DNA from: Ectocarpus siliculosus
Lineage: Eukaryota; Sar; Phaeophyceae; Ectocarpales; Ectocarpaceae
Direction of reading: 5' to 3'
Assembly (NCBI GenBank): GCA_000310025.1
Contig: FN649752.1
Location: 961,128-981,396, forward strand
Length of the DNA stretch: 20,269 bases
Part shown: in pieces, positions 1 through 15,200 of the stretch
Layout of the letters: each line of letters starts with the position of its first letter
How positions within the stretch are numbered: position 1 is the stretch's first letter
Position numbers and translations under genes: made by a program
Notes under the pieces: model-generated
The model's input: the letters and a program-made list of their open reading frames with translations, nothing else
What the model was told of the DNA's origin: nothing
Database searches by the model: none

Positions 1-647
1 GAACCGGCAGCCAAGCCCGGGGCACGGGGAGTTTTTTTTCCGGGAAACCCTTTCAGGGGGGGGGTGTTTTGGGGGGGGGGGGGTTCACAACTGGGGGGCG
101 GGGGGGGGGGGGTGTACCCATGAAAACGCATGCGCGGGACATAGCCCTCGCATCCCAAAAAGTCCGGGACAGGGGAACTTGGAAGCGGGGGGGGGGGGGG
201 GGTACTCATGTAAACGCATGCCGTAGTCGTTAGACCTTATGACCTCGCATCCCTACGATGCCGGGACGGAGCGATACGGCGGGTTTCCGCCGGCCGGCCC
301 CGGCTACGTTCCATAAGGATGGACCAGAAGCTAGTCATCATACTTGCGTTCGCCATGGCAAAAAAGATATACCGTGGGTTGATTGGGCATCCCGCCAAAC
401 CAAACGTTTCACATGGGGGAGGGGGTCACAACTGGGGTGGCGGGGGGGGGGCGTGCAAGGGACGTTGGTCTGCTCCTGTCGAGGTGAAAATCGGCGGTGA
501 TTCTTTACTCTTCGACCAAACATCACCACACACTCACAGCTACTCGACGTCAAGTTTCTTCTCCAATTTGTGTGACCACGGGTTGGAGCTCTCACCCGGC
601 AGCAAACGTTGCGAGCGCTGATATGAAAAAAAAGAAAATAATCTCAC
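1..647. repeat. G-rich low-complexity region with diverged repeat copies
   Basis: No further PRMT4 exon (HG..WFD, THWYQ) is recognisable here on the minus strand. G runs of 9-15 occur at about 57-130, 188-202 and 440-451. TCACAACTGGGG followed by GGCGGGGG occurs near 84-112 and near 425-451. A second shared unit, TAC(C/T)CATG(A/T)AAACGCATGC followed by CCTCGCATCCC, occurs near 115-157 and 202-252. These look like diverged copies of one repeat family. The window starts and ends in such homopolymers, which suggests assembly breaks. Confidence 0.6.
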
Positions 648-5368
<4,721 letters not shown>

Positions 5369-5927
5369 AGTTTGGCGTTGTGGGTTACCCTCCACGTCGT
5401 ACTTCGATCTGATGTTCACCTACTTCCGTTGGTGACCTAGATCGAACGAGACACCAGCTTCCCGTTCAACCCGGCTGCTGACAGCGCGGGGGTTGTGGTT
5501 GACAGACTTGAGAGACAGACCCAGCAGACCCGGGGTTCCGTGTGTCGCAGTTGTGTGGGACCCCCCCTCCGAACCACTTGTGCAGCTGTAGCCTGTGTGC
5601 CTGTAGTGCATTGATCACCATCTCGCCTACAGGCCTGTGTGCAGGGATTCGACATATTCAGAGACGAGATGGTGAGAACCCCATAGGCTGTAGGGGTTGC
5701 TGTAGCTGCGCAGCTGCCTTTGATAGAGCCTAGGAGCCCAGGCGATTCGGGATGATTTTTTTTTTTGTGGTCCTCGCATCACATGCGGGAGGAACAATGC
5801 CGCTTCGGCAATTTTTTAGTTAGCCCGCGTCTACTAGAACGCGCATCGGCGCTCATGTTCTCTGTTGTCTCCTGCTTTGCTGTGTCTCTCTGCCGTCCTA
5901 TCGAACCACGGGGCAGAGGTGTACAGG
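5369..5927. promoter_or_regulatory. Shared divergent promoter/5'UTR region
   Basis: These 559 bases separate the two start codons and must hold both promoters and 5'UTRs, unless non-coding first exons exist. Visible structure: an 11-bp perfect inverted repeat (TCACCATCTCG at 5615-5625, CGAGATGGTGA at 5665-5675) that encloses CTACAGGC (5627-5634), which itself pairs with GCCTGTAG (5599-5606); a 12-bp palindrome AGCTGCGCAGCT (5704-5715); an 11-T run (5756-5766); and an imperfect hairpin CCTCGCAT/ATGCGGGAGG at 5773-5793. No convincing TATA box is seen on either side. Confidence 0.6.
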
Positions 5928-6238
5928 ATGCCAGAGAGGGAGAGAGGGCTCCGCCGACGTCGAAATGCGGGGCAAGACGGATCAGGAACGCATCGCGACA
6001 TCGCTAGGGATGTCTTGCCTCCCCCTGAAATGCTCTCAGGAACGCGCACTTCCATCGAATCACCATGGCGGTTCGTGCTGGGTTGTCTCTCAACGCGGAC
6101 CGGCAGCGTCGATCCGGCTCCGCGGGTGAAGATGCTGGATACCGTCCTCTTGGACGGCACCGGAGGGGGGCAGGCGGAAATTTTTTTCTTCACGGCCGCT
6201 GACGGAACCGTACGGCGCAAGGGCGAACGCTTTTTGAG
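5928..6238 (+). CDS. Giant gene exon 1 (start)
   Basis: ATG 5928 (A at -3) is the first ATG of the open frame. The product starts with a basic RERGLRRRR stretch, and the segment WRFVLGCLS..VKMLDTVLLDG..EIFFFTAADGTVRRKGERF has a regular beta-strand look of unknown family. It ends TTG AG|gtcagt in phase 2 and completes a Ser codon with exon 2. A non-coding upstream exon cannot be excluded. Confidence 0.72.
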
Positions 6239-9200
6239 GTCAGTGCTTTTGAGGTTGTAGTGTCAGACGATTGTTGCTGGGAAAACACCCACCAAGTCCT
6301 TGAGCGGTATGCCGGTGCTGCAAGATGCGCGGGACCATCCAACCGGCAACAATCCTTCATGTTTCCATAAGACTTTTCCAGTGTGGAACGCATGCGAGTG
6401 TCTCCATACACTGCACCAATAGAATGCCAACACTGATCAAGGACTGTAGGTCTAAATAATAGTAGCTGCCTGCAGCCACAAAAGAAACAGACCGTCGTCA
6501 TCAAGAGCATATCTTCCTAACAACTGGGCATTTCCTTAAAATACATATTTGTTTAGCTGTGAACCCCACCCCACGCCACCGCTATACTTTCATCTTTAGC
6601 CTCAAGGCGATCGAGAAAGAGCTCAGGTCTCGCGCAACCACCTTCAACAAGAATGCCGGTCATGGCAGTGGTCCTGGAGACTCCACGCTTCAAACGGCGG
6701 AACAAGTGATCGCCATGGCACGGAGGAAGACTGGGGAATACTTCCCCATTACGTCCAAAATGCTCCATACCATCGTCAAGGGCGGCGTTGTTCCGGCCGA
6801 CTTTGATTGTATTTACCCCTTCAAGGGAGCTAAGGACTTCGACATCACCGCCGAGTTCGCCAACTACCAGCACCAGTACATACTCGATGATACCGGGGGT
6901 GGGGTCTCGACTGGCACCACACACAGGCGCGTTGCCTTGGAAACCTCCGGCAGCAAACAGGGCCAGGGCGCCGGCGCCGGCGCGCAGCGCCAGAACCTCC
7001 TGCTGAGCAAAAACGCGAGAATCAATACAGAGGTGGTAGCCACGGTAAGGTCCGTGGTGATTGCCATCGAGCGATCGAAGCTCTGCCGTGTGCTGCGCCT
7101 CGACACCGAGTTTGTTTTGGACGGAAACGATGAGTTGTGGCTGGTCGGGGTTACCTGCTGCACGGTCGCGGCAAGATCCACGATTTCTGGCGCGCAGCAA
7201 CTAGGCGACAACGGCCCACAAGGGGCGAGTTTCTTGAAAGAGGAGGAGCGCACACTTGCCACAGAGTTGCGCCACAGGAAACACGAGGCCGACCAGATCT
7301 CTGGCGTTTTAGGGGATGAAAAGTTTTCTCAACTACTGCGGAGTGTTGGGTATCACTTCCCAGAGAAGAGCCGAGCGGTCGCCCGCCGCCGCCGCCACCG
7401 TCCGCGTCCAATTGTTGACTCAACCAGTCGAAGCAGCACCATCCCCCGGAATGACAACGATGAATACCGAGCTCGAGAAACAGACGGCGATTCGGTGGCC
7501 TTGTCGCAGCGGGTGCTGCCCAACACCGGGACTCGGTCGCAAAGGACCGGAAGCCGGGAAGCTGTCCATGCAGGCATGGCGTCCTCCGATTGGGCTGATC
7601 CGGGTCCTGGAGAAGGCTCTGCAACAAGCGATTTCGGCGACAAAGATGGCGGCAGCGGTGCAGCAAGTCGGTCTCCTTCCCCTCCGCGGTCTACCGAGCA
7701 CTTCGACTCGTCCGTCGCCAAGCTGGACCAGGCTGCAACCAATCGGATTTACGGCAGTACTCAGGTGTGCCACTATGTGGAAGAAAAAAATAGCGGAGGA
7801 CACAAAGCAGTGCTTGCCTTGACCTCATTCTAGTGAAAGAGGCTGCACCAAGTTCGTTGATCTACTGCGCAGGAATCTTGCCGGACTTTTTTTTATCTTA
7901 AAACGTGGGCCCATTCCATCCCCAGTGATTATGTCAACAAGCAGTTCCTACTCAAATGTTATTCACCAGGCTGCGCAGGATGTGAGGAGGAAACCATGTC
8001 TATGGTACATAATGTCCAGTTGCGAGGGTGAGCATGTGCTCGTGTCCGCGAATGCATGGAATTTTAGCGCCCGATGTGCCGTTGGCTGGGGAGCATGCAA
8101 CAGTTCATGCACTCAGGTCGTCCAAATTCACCCTCCCACCACTCGTGCTGCCTCTAGCTTGAGGGTTGCAGGGGTGACTTCTGCGACTTCGACGTCGGAA
8201 AGCGGGTCCGAGAAGAGGAGAATCACCGGCGTTTTGCCGAAAAGGCGGCTAGGGCGGCAGGAGCCCCAAACGGACTAGTCGAGAGCCTCTCCACCCTCCG
8301 ACGGAAGATCCTCTCGATGGAGAGTGGGGACCTCGGAGATGGTCCATCGGCATCGGCCACACCCGCCGAGGTTAGGGAGGGGGGTCGTGGTCCACGAGTA
8401 GCACGGCATACAGACGCTACCTCCGAGCGGCTCGACATACCGTACAAGGCGGTAGTGCAGGCCCGGCAGGAGCGGCCGTTGGTCGAGGCGTTTCTGCGGC
8501 GATACGCCCGGGGTGAGGACGGTGCTTACCACAGGTATCTAGACGGTGGCCAAGGGGACGAACCGTACCTGGTGGGCGGAAAATATCCTGGTGTGTACTA
8601 CCGGCCGGTCAAGGTGTGTTTGAACTGTCACATGGTGTACACTCTTCTGGACGAGGCACGCGCTCGAGCATTGCGGACGGCGAGTCGTACCTGCTGTGCC
8701 GGCGGTGGAGACCGGCGCCACCCCCCCACCCCGAGACTCACCTTGGGTCAGCCTTCATGCGACGGGAAGGGTGCTGGGAGCGTGCCAACGGCGAAGATGT
8801 TGCTCACGAGAGCTGGCGAGAATGATAACAAGGACGGACGTGGGCACAAAGAAAGCCCCATCGCAGCGGAGGAGAGTGTCCCCGCGGTCTCCGCGTCGAG
8901 TGAAGGCCACGAGCACTCCTCCTTGGCGGTGTCACTGTCAGAAGCCAGGCGGGCAATGGATGTCATTTCTCAGGGCGACATCTCTGAGCTGCGCTCGCTC
9001 GCGCGCCCCCCTTCCGCCGTTGTGCACGTAGTTTCAATCGCCCTACTTTTGCTAGAAGGCAAGACTACCGAGAAAGCTGCGGCTGCGCCTGTCTCTTGGG
9101 CGATAGCTAGAGCGGCGATGTGCCGTGCAGATCTTCTCCCGCGCCTGCGAGCGTTAGACCCGCGCGCGGTAGCCCCTCAGCAGTTGAGCTCGTTGGGTCC

Positions 9201-12200
9201 GGCTCTCGAACGATCCAGCCTCGACCCGGCCGTCGTGCGCCCCCTGTGCAATGCGGCGGGGAACCTCTGCTTGTGGGTTCTCGGCGTATTTCAGGCGAAC
9301 CGGTGGCTGACCGGGAGCGGTCATTCGCGCACAAACGTCGTCCCAGTCGACGGCGACATCAGACGTTGGGGGTATGACCATGTCAGGAAACACAGGGGCA
9401 TCGCTGTTGTTCAGCGGCAGCAGCCGTTCCCGAAACAGAAATCTCCCAGGCGGACTAGGTGGGCGAGCTCTTCCCGCGCCCCGGCTGGGAGGAGACGGTG
9501 TCGAATGGAGAATCACGCGGTCAGGGCAGTGCCGAGCAACAACGGCAGAGGCGGCAGGGAAGCAGGAAGTTCAGTGTCCCCCGAGCGAACTTCCACCGTG
9601 GGCTTCGGGGCGTTTGGGCCCGCTACTGCCTCGCCAGAACTCGGCGGAGGAGCCAACTCTGGGTTTGGAGTGTCGAGCGACCGAGACGATGCTGTAGGTG
9701 CTACTTCAGGAGCACCAGCGTCGTCCTCGGATAAGCGATCGCCGTGTCGCAGAAAGAAAAACCTGGGTGACCGAGTTGCGGCGCAGGCGTTTGCATCCGG
9801 ACGGTTGGCGAACGCAGGCCAGTGTGATGCGCCAGAGGCTTCTTCGGGGAAGCACTTTGTTTGCTCGGACGGGAGGACACGCTTGCCGTACAGGGTGTGC
9901 GGGAACCCCGGGACGTCGTCAGGCATCGCGGAGTCATGCAACTTCGTCGTCGTGCACGACTTTTTCGACAACGTGGACAAGACTGAGGTGTTGTTCAGGC
10001 CAGTCACCCGCAAGCACCGCGGCTGCCGAGTGCTCGCGTTCAGCTACCCCGGTCAAGCCGGCACGGTGTTCAGGGTGCCACCGTCCATGGTCGCCCTTGC
10101 GTCACCGGAGGGAAATGCAACACGATCGAACGGAGGCGGGGCACACGGGCTGGGTTCTTCGCATAGTGGTGTCGGGAGTGGTGGTGGGGGTGAAAAAGTG
10201 AGGAAGGAAGTCCCGAACAACGCTTTTCTTGCTCCCAGGCTGCACGAACTCCTTCAGCACGTACACTCGGTCGGAGAGATGAGTCTCACGGCACCGTTTC
10301 ACCTGGTGAGCTCAGAAACCGAATTGTGTTCCTTGTACACCCAGGAAAAGGGCATGGCCAGCGGTGTCTCGTCGAGATACGCGCTCAACACCTTTCACGC
10401 CCCCCCCTCTAAGAACAGCACCATAGCGTCGCCTACCTCACCCATGTCTTATGTCATGGTGTAAGACACAGTTCTTCACGCTGTAGCTCTTCTTCAAAGT
10501 AAGAGCCTAGGTATTTTGCATTCTGCGTTTGATACCTTTAAACGGAGAAAATCCCTTGAAGTTACCCGACAACGTCAGTAGGTAAGGCCAGACGCCGCCT
10601 TGGGGCTGCGTTTGATACCCTTAAACAGAGACAGTTCCTTGAAGTTTCCCGACAACGTCAGTAGGGAAGAGCCTATTCCTGTTTCCGATTACCTCAGCAG
10701 AACACGCATGCGCCTGTCGATGCCTACTGTGATATGCCCAGGTTGGCATCGGGAACGGGATGGCCACCGCCTCCGCGTTTGCACTCCGCTACGGCGACCA
10801 TCCTCTCTACCGTTCCAGCATCCGGTCTGTCGTTAGCATCAATGGCTTCTCCTCGGTGGACTCGCAGCTCGCAGCTATTCTGCACTCTTCGCTCAACGCC
10901 TTCGCCACCTTGCCGCCGGCAAGGCCGGACCTACCCGTCTCGTTCATGTCTCGGTGAAAACACGTTTGTGTGCCCTTGTCTACGGCTTGAAACCTCGGCG
11001 TCGTGGAGAGTAGCTTAGACCGTTTTCTCCGTGTTCCATCTACTGAAACTACACCCCGCACCATAGAAGCACGGCGTTTGTGGGTATTCCTCTAGGGGGG
11101 CTTGTATCATCTGCTACGGCATGCGTCCTCTCCCAACTCCTGGCTACACTGCGCTGCCACAGCATAGTTACGCTCCGCACGGTAGATACTACGTTCGGTG
11201 TTTATCCCGCTAGGGGAAAACGCGACTCTTGCTTCAGCTGCTACGGCACCGTCGTCTCCCGACTCCTATCTACGCCACGCTACCACAGCACCCAAACGCT
11301 GCACCTCTCCCTCGATCGTCTTCCCCCCTTTCCAGCCCTATAACATACATCACGCACTGGACTGCATTGCAGGTACATTTTCAGCGACGACTACCTGCGA
11401 AAGGTGGGCAGGGACCTCGCCCTTGGAATCTACACCGCCGTAGCCAATCCGGTGTCCCTCGAGGGTCGGCACCTGTTGTGCAACTCAGCCCTCTTGCACG
11501 AGGACATGTCAGCGGAGGTCGGAGCTCTCGGCGTACCGATCGTCCTCCTCCAGTCCACCGAGGACATGCTCGTTAACCCCGCAAACGTCGATCCCTTTCT
11601 GCGTGGGAGGAGCAGCACTCACCATTTCTGGAGTCACGAGTTTCGCGACGGCAGAAGTGGTGCCGGCAGCGACAGCGAGCTAACATCTTCCGCCGCCGCA
11701 GCAGAAGCAGCGAGGGGGTCATCCGTGTACGGGCGGAAGGGGCTAACGGACCTCCTGCGGGCGATGTCCAGGCCCCGCGGCACGTTCGTGGCATGGGTTC
11801 GGGCGGGGCACGAGGTCTGCCAAGAGGGCAAGCGCGCCGTGATCGACCTGCTGGACGTGCTGGCGAAGCCCACGCCAGCGTACACTGGCGTGGACGAGGT
11901 CGACGTGCTTCAGGGAGAGGCCGAGGGAGCGGCAACCCTCGGACTGTACCCGTCCGGCGAGTGGGTCGCAAGGGTGAACAAGCGGGGCGGCGGCCCAGCG
12001 AATGCGGCCGAGGTAGCAACGTCCCGAACGGGCGATTTCGACGACTCGGAGGGAGACGATGCCGCAATGTCGGCCGACCGCCGCAGGCGAGAAGAGAAAG
12101 AGCGGCTAGATTGCGACGGAATCGGTGAAGAAGTCGCCGAGCAAGAAGGAAGCGGTTTGCAGGCGGCCGCCTCGCCGTTCCCTAGAGACCTGTCGATACC

Positions 12201-15200
12201 AACCCTGCCCGCGAGCGTCGCCCTTGGACATCGTACCCCGAACACGAGCCCGATCAAGAGAAGTCACGCCGCAACCTCGGGCGCCGTCAATGCCGCCGGC
12301 CGTGGGAGGGGCGCCCACCACACGGTCGGGGGGCGGAGCGGTAGCAGCCGCAGGCAAGCGAGGAGTGTCGACGCGTTCGGGGTTGGCGACGACAAAGACG
12401 TCGAGCCGCACGAGGGGCGGCAAGCCCGTGGGCGAGGGAGAGGAAGAGACAGACGTGCCCTCGACGCCCGGGAAAGAGACTCTGGAGCGGTTGGAAGCCC
12501 CCTAGCAGCGGAGCACGGTTATCGACGACGGCCGAAGGTGGTTTGGAAGGACAACACACCACAGGAGGCAGTCGAACAAGTGGCGCCGACGACCGCACCT
12601 TTTCTAACGAGGAGGGCTCACGGGGACGAGGACGAAAAAGGCGGAGCAGGAGAGAAGGGGTACTCCGCGTCGTACTTCCCAACGGCGGCCGTGCTATACG
12701 ACGGTGAACCAACAAACCGCCCGACCGCGCTCAGAGACAGAGAAGATCCGTGGGACCTTCTGAGCAATCCGCCGTCCCTTGAATTCCCGCTGTCCGGCGA
12801 GCACCAGCGGGGCAATCGTCGCTGGGTGGTCAACAAACCTCCCGCTGGCGAAAACGGTGGGCAAGGCGAGGTCTCGCCAACGTCGCCGACGTCGTCGCCG
12901 ACAGCTGCAGCTACCGCAGGAGCCACGAGCTCAATCGGCCATGGTAGCGACTCTCCTCCCCTCGCAGACCTCCTTGAGGCCGAAGCTTCGCTGGAGGGCC
13001 GGCTGTGCGAGGCGCGGCGGCGAGCGGCCGAGAGGCTCGTCCGCGAGGAGGCCGACGCGGAGCGGCTCATCGCCGGGATAACCCGGGAGCAACAGGCGAG
13101 GGGCAGAGAATTCGCCGAGGAGGACCGACAGATGATCGCCGACCTGGAGGCTCAGCTGGCGGCGGAGAGGCGCGCACGCGCGCCGGCTGACCTGCAGCGG
13201 GCGGTCGACGGTGTGGACGTCGACGATGCGATCGTGCGAGGAGGTTTGGTTGCATCGAAGTCGCCGTCGTCGCCACCTACGTCTTCAGCATCAACCCGCG
13301 GCCGGAAGGACAACTGCGACGGTGTAGCAGAGGGAGAGGCGGTAGGGGGTGTTGGCGGCGCGTTTGACGCTTCTTCTACGTCTCCTCCTTCTTCGTTTCC
13401 CGTCAGCGCGATGCCGCCGCTTGACTACTCCCCGCTGGATGACCTCCCCGAGCAGCTCCAACGAGCGACCGACGCGTACTCCCTCATGGACGATGCGGCC
13501 CGCGACGAGGCCGAGATGCTCCGAATACGCAAAGCGACGGGCGGCGGCGCGATGAGCGTCGAGGAGTTCCAGAGGGATCAAGCGGCGGCCGCCGCGGAGG
13601 CCGCCGCGTGGCGCCTGGGCACGAAGAAAGCCTTCCGGAAGCGCTCGAAGAGCGAGCTTGAGCGGGCTAGAGTAGAGGCGGCCCTGCGCTTCCAGCCGCT
13701 CGTGCGGGGAGTCCTCGGGCGCAAGCGCGCTCGGCAACTCCGGCTGCAGAGAGACGAGGAGCGGCAGCTCTCCGCCGCCGCCACGAAGGTCCAGGCGGTG
13801 GCCCGAGGCCACCTGGCGAAGGAGCACGCCCGCGCGGCTCGCGAGGCCGCCGTAGCCGAGCTAGTTCTCGGGGGGTCCGCCATCCGCCTGCAGAGCGCGG
13901 GGAGGGGCATGCTCGGCCGGCGGCGGGCCGCGCGGAGACGCAGACAGGTAATGGCGGGGGCCATCCAGAGGTGCTACCGCGGGCACCTCGGCAGGAGGAG
14001 CGCCGCGAACCAGCGAGCGCTGCTGGAAACTCTCCGGCGGAGGAACCTGGCGACGACCAGGATTCAGGCGTGGTGGAGGTGCAAGCTTGCGATGGACGGG
14101 TACGCAAGTGGCCGGGCGACGTCGATCGCTGCCATAGAGATCCAGCGGTGCTACCGCGGGATGATCGGGCGGAAGAAGGCCTCGCGGAGGTTGGAGTGGG
14201 AGAAGTCGGAGCCCGGGCCGGAGAGGCTCAAGCTCGGCGTCCGTCTAATCGAGGACTCCAAAGTGAGCGAGAGAGAGAACAGCTTTTTTTTGCTACCGTT
14301 CACGGAGGGGGTTTCGCCGCCGTTGCCAGCATGCATCGTTGGCTTGTCGTCGTGGCTGCCATATTGTCCTCTCAACTGTGCTGTCTTTGATGGTGGCCTG
14401 CCTGTTGTAGCCGTCGTCGAAGTATCCCACTCCTACCCTTAACCCTTGTCCACACTCGCCGGCCCTCAGGAAGTGACGGTTGGTGGACGATCCCGCACGG
14501 AACGGTACCCAATTGACCTTCCCTCCGAAGCGAAAGCGACCAACTCCGTTCCTTCGCTTGCAACCCAAGCTCCTTGCCCCAGCTAGCCACCCGTTCCAAC
14601 CCGGTGCACCCACACGCGCGTGTCCATTGTCAACAACAAGAACGCCTTTGAAGCCCAGCGGATGGAGATCGCCGCCCTGCACACGGCAGAGGAGCGAGCG
14701 GCGATCAGGACGAGCCGGATACGGAAAGAGCTGGGCGCGAGTGAGAAGGAGCTGACGGCCCTCGAACGAGAGATGCACGAGATCGGTGAGACAGTATTTG
14801 CACCGATGGATGAATGTGACTTCGTGTAAAGGTGCAGCAGTGGGTCTGTGCGGCTCACAGATTTGTTCCCAGCTGTGTGGAACATAGGTGCAAGGGAGGC
14901 ACACAGCAGGCAACGGCGATCACGACAGCCCGCTTGCGCGTCGTATTGCTTGCTTTCAATAACCGAAGACTAGTAGAAGGAATGCGCATTTTTTGTATGC
15001 ATGGGACTCCTACACTATTCTGCTTGTACGCGTTTGAGAGGGTGCGGACGGGATTATTCTCGCCGAAGTCAAGCGCGAGAAAAGCGATCGTACACGCAAG
15101 GTATGAACACCGAAGGTACAGCAGTACCTGCGCGCTCTGACGTTTATGAAACGTTTGAACTTTGTTCCAACAGTTTTCGTGCCTGGGGCATGGAGGCAGA

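Noticed and set aside
6559-6599. Start of a gene at the GTG at 6559
   Set aside because: There is no ATG, and a good acceptor lies at 6599. Exon 1 at 5928-6238 joins in the right phase.
8317-8319. ATG 8317 as start of a separate 715-codon gene
   Set aside because: The same frame upstream to 8158 encodes the CxGDFC motif after a good acceptor, so the ATG is internal.
11573-13964. Long minus-strand open frames under exon 5 (e.g. 13291-13827, 13667-14107)
   Set aside because: GC-rich codon use leaves the other frames open. They are Arg/Pro/Ala-rich shadows without motifs, whereas the plus frame carries hydrolase and IQ motifs.
14263-14442. C-terminal end of a protein stopping at 14442
   Set aside because: A gtgagc donor at 14263 and a phase-0 continuation of the helix in exon 6 fit better than the unrelated tail.
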